Below, one piece after another: positions 6,142 through 6,326 of a stretch of 6,326 nt of DNA (its first letter is position 1; each line of letters starts with the position of its first letter). Origin of the DNA: Methylococcaceae bacterium (GTDB taxonomy: Bacteria; Pseudomonadota; Gammaproteobacteria; Methylococcales; Methylomonadaceae); assembly GCA_005779525.1 (NCBI GenBank), contig SXIZ01000097.1, positions 1 to 6,326 on the forward strand. Direction: 5' to 3'. The notes below the pieces were generated by a model, which saw only the letters and a program-made list of their open reading frames with translations, had not been told where the DNA came from and did no database searches. Both the position numbers and the translations under genes were made by a program.

Positions 6142-6326
6142 ATGTTTAAACAATCCATGACCATTGCCGGATTCGATTCGGAACTGAGTGCAGCGCTCAA
6201 CGAAGAACGTCAACGTCAGGAAGACCATATCGAATTAATCGCTTCTGAAAACTATACCAGCCCCCGCGTTCTAGAAGCCCAAGGCACCGTGTTAACTAAC
6301 AAATACGCTGAAGGTTATCCAGGCAA
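6142..6326 (+). CDS. glyA: Serine hydroxymethyltransferase, N-terminal part (cut by window edge)
   Basis: GlyA is a PLP-dependent cytoplasmic enzyme that transfers the methylene group of methylene-tetrahydrofolate to glycine, making serine; in the serine cycle this is the C1-entry step. Only 61 codons are present. The translation contains the family's N-terminal signature: HIELIASENYTSPRVLEAQG (about 29-48), followed by TVLTNKYAEGYPG (49-61). The PLP-binding lysine lies beyond the right edge. The reading frame is open to the last base, so truncation is due to the window, not the gene. The start is set by AGGAGA 5 bases upstream. It follows mtdA and the glycerate kinase gene on the same strand, consistent with serine-cycle function, though glyA is also a housekeeping gene and a second copy could exist elsewhere. 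Confidence 0.96.
   Translation, partial: MFKQSMTIAGFDSELSAALNEERQRQEDHIELIASENYTSPRVLEAQGTVLTNKYAEGYPG

Noticed and set aside
5961..6149. 62-codon open frame between the kinase gene and glyA
   Set aside because: It overlaps the glyA start and its Shine-Dalgarno sequence, has an AGG only 3 bases before its ATG, and its translation resembles no family I know.
6016..6228. Minus-strand open frame across the glyA start
   Set aside because: It overlaps the well-supported glyA N-terminus and the glyA leader and has no recognisable features.
1..6326. Mobile element, CRISPR array, tRNA or defence system
   Set aside because: No terminal repeats, transposase-like translation, spaced direct repeats or tRNA-like cloverleaf was seen; all long frames are conserved housekeeping or C1-metabolism genes.

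Overview
The window reads as chromosomal DNA from a methylotrophic gammaproteobacterium, most likely a type I methanotroph (Methylococcales-like). Two things point there. First, mtdA, a class II glycerate kinase gene and glyA lie in a row, with a malate dehydrogenase gene divergent to them; all four products are enzymes of the serine cycle of C1 assimilation. Second, the EF-G gene closely resembles, from memory, the second EF-G paralog of Vibrio and Shewanella. This placement is inference from protein resemblance and gene content; no database was searched.

Layout. Positions 1-59 hold no recognisable gene. A strong intrinsic terminator at 60-96 ends the minus-strand gene for elongation factor G (104-2209). 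A 257-bp gap (2210-2466) holds candidate fusA promoters and a long-spaced inverted repeat. Minus-strand mdh follows (2467-3450). A 253-bp divergent intergenic region (3451-3703) contains two back-to-back sigma70-like promoters, one for mdh and one for mtdA. On the plus strand come mtdA (3704-4567), a glycerate 2-kinase gene (4577-5956) 9 bp later, a 185-bp leader (5957-6141), and the first 61 codons of glyA, which runs off the right edge.

How the genes work together. MtdA interconverts methenyl- and methylene-tetrahydrofolate. GlyA adds the methylene group to glycine to make serine. After serine-glyoxylate aminotransferase and hydroxypyruvate reductase (not in this window) produce glycerate, the kinase makes 2-phosphoglycerate, which goes through enolase and PEP carboxylase to oxaloacetate. 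Malate dehydrogenase then reduces oxaloacetate to malate, which malate thiokinase and malyl-CoA lyase (also not in this window) would split to regenerate glyoxylate. The EF-G gene is a translation gene outside this pathway and is not next to the usual str-operon partners (rpsL, rpsG, tuf) within the visible sequence.

No tRNA, rRNA, CRISPR array, insertion sequence or defence system is visible. I see no convincing undescribed system. The most worthwhile points are the cluster arrangement, the divergent regulatory region, the EF-G paralog outside the str context, and several leader or intergenic inverted repeats.
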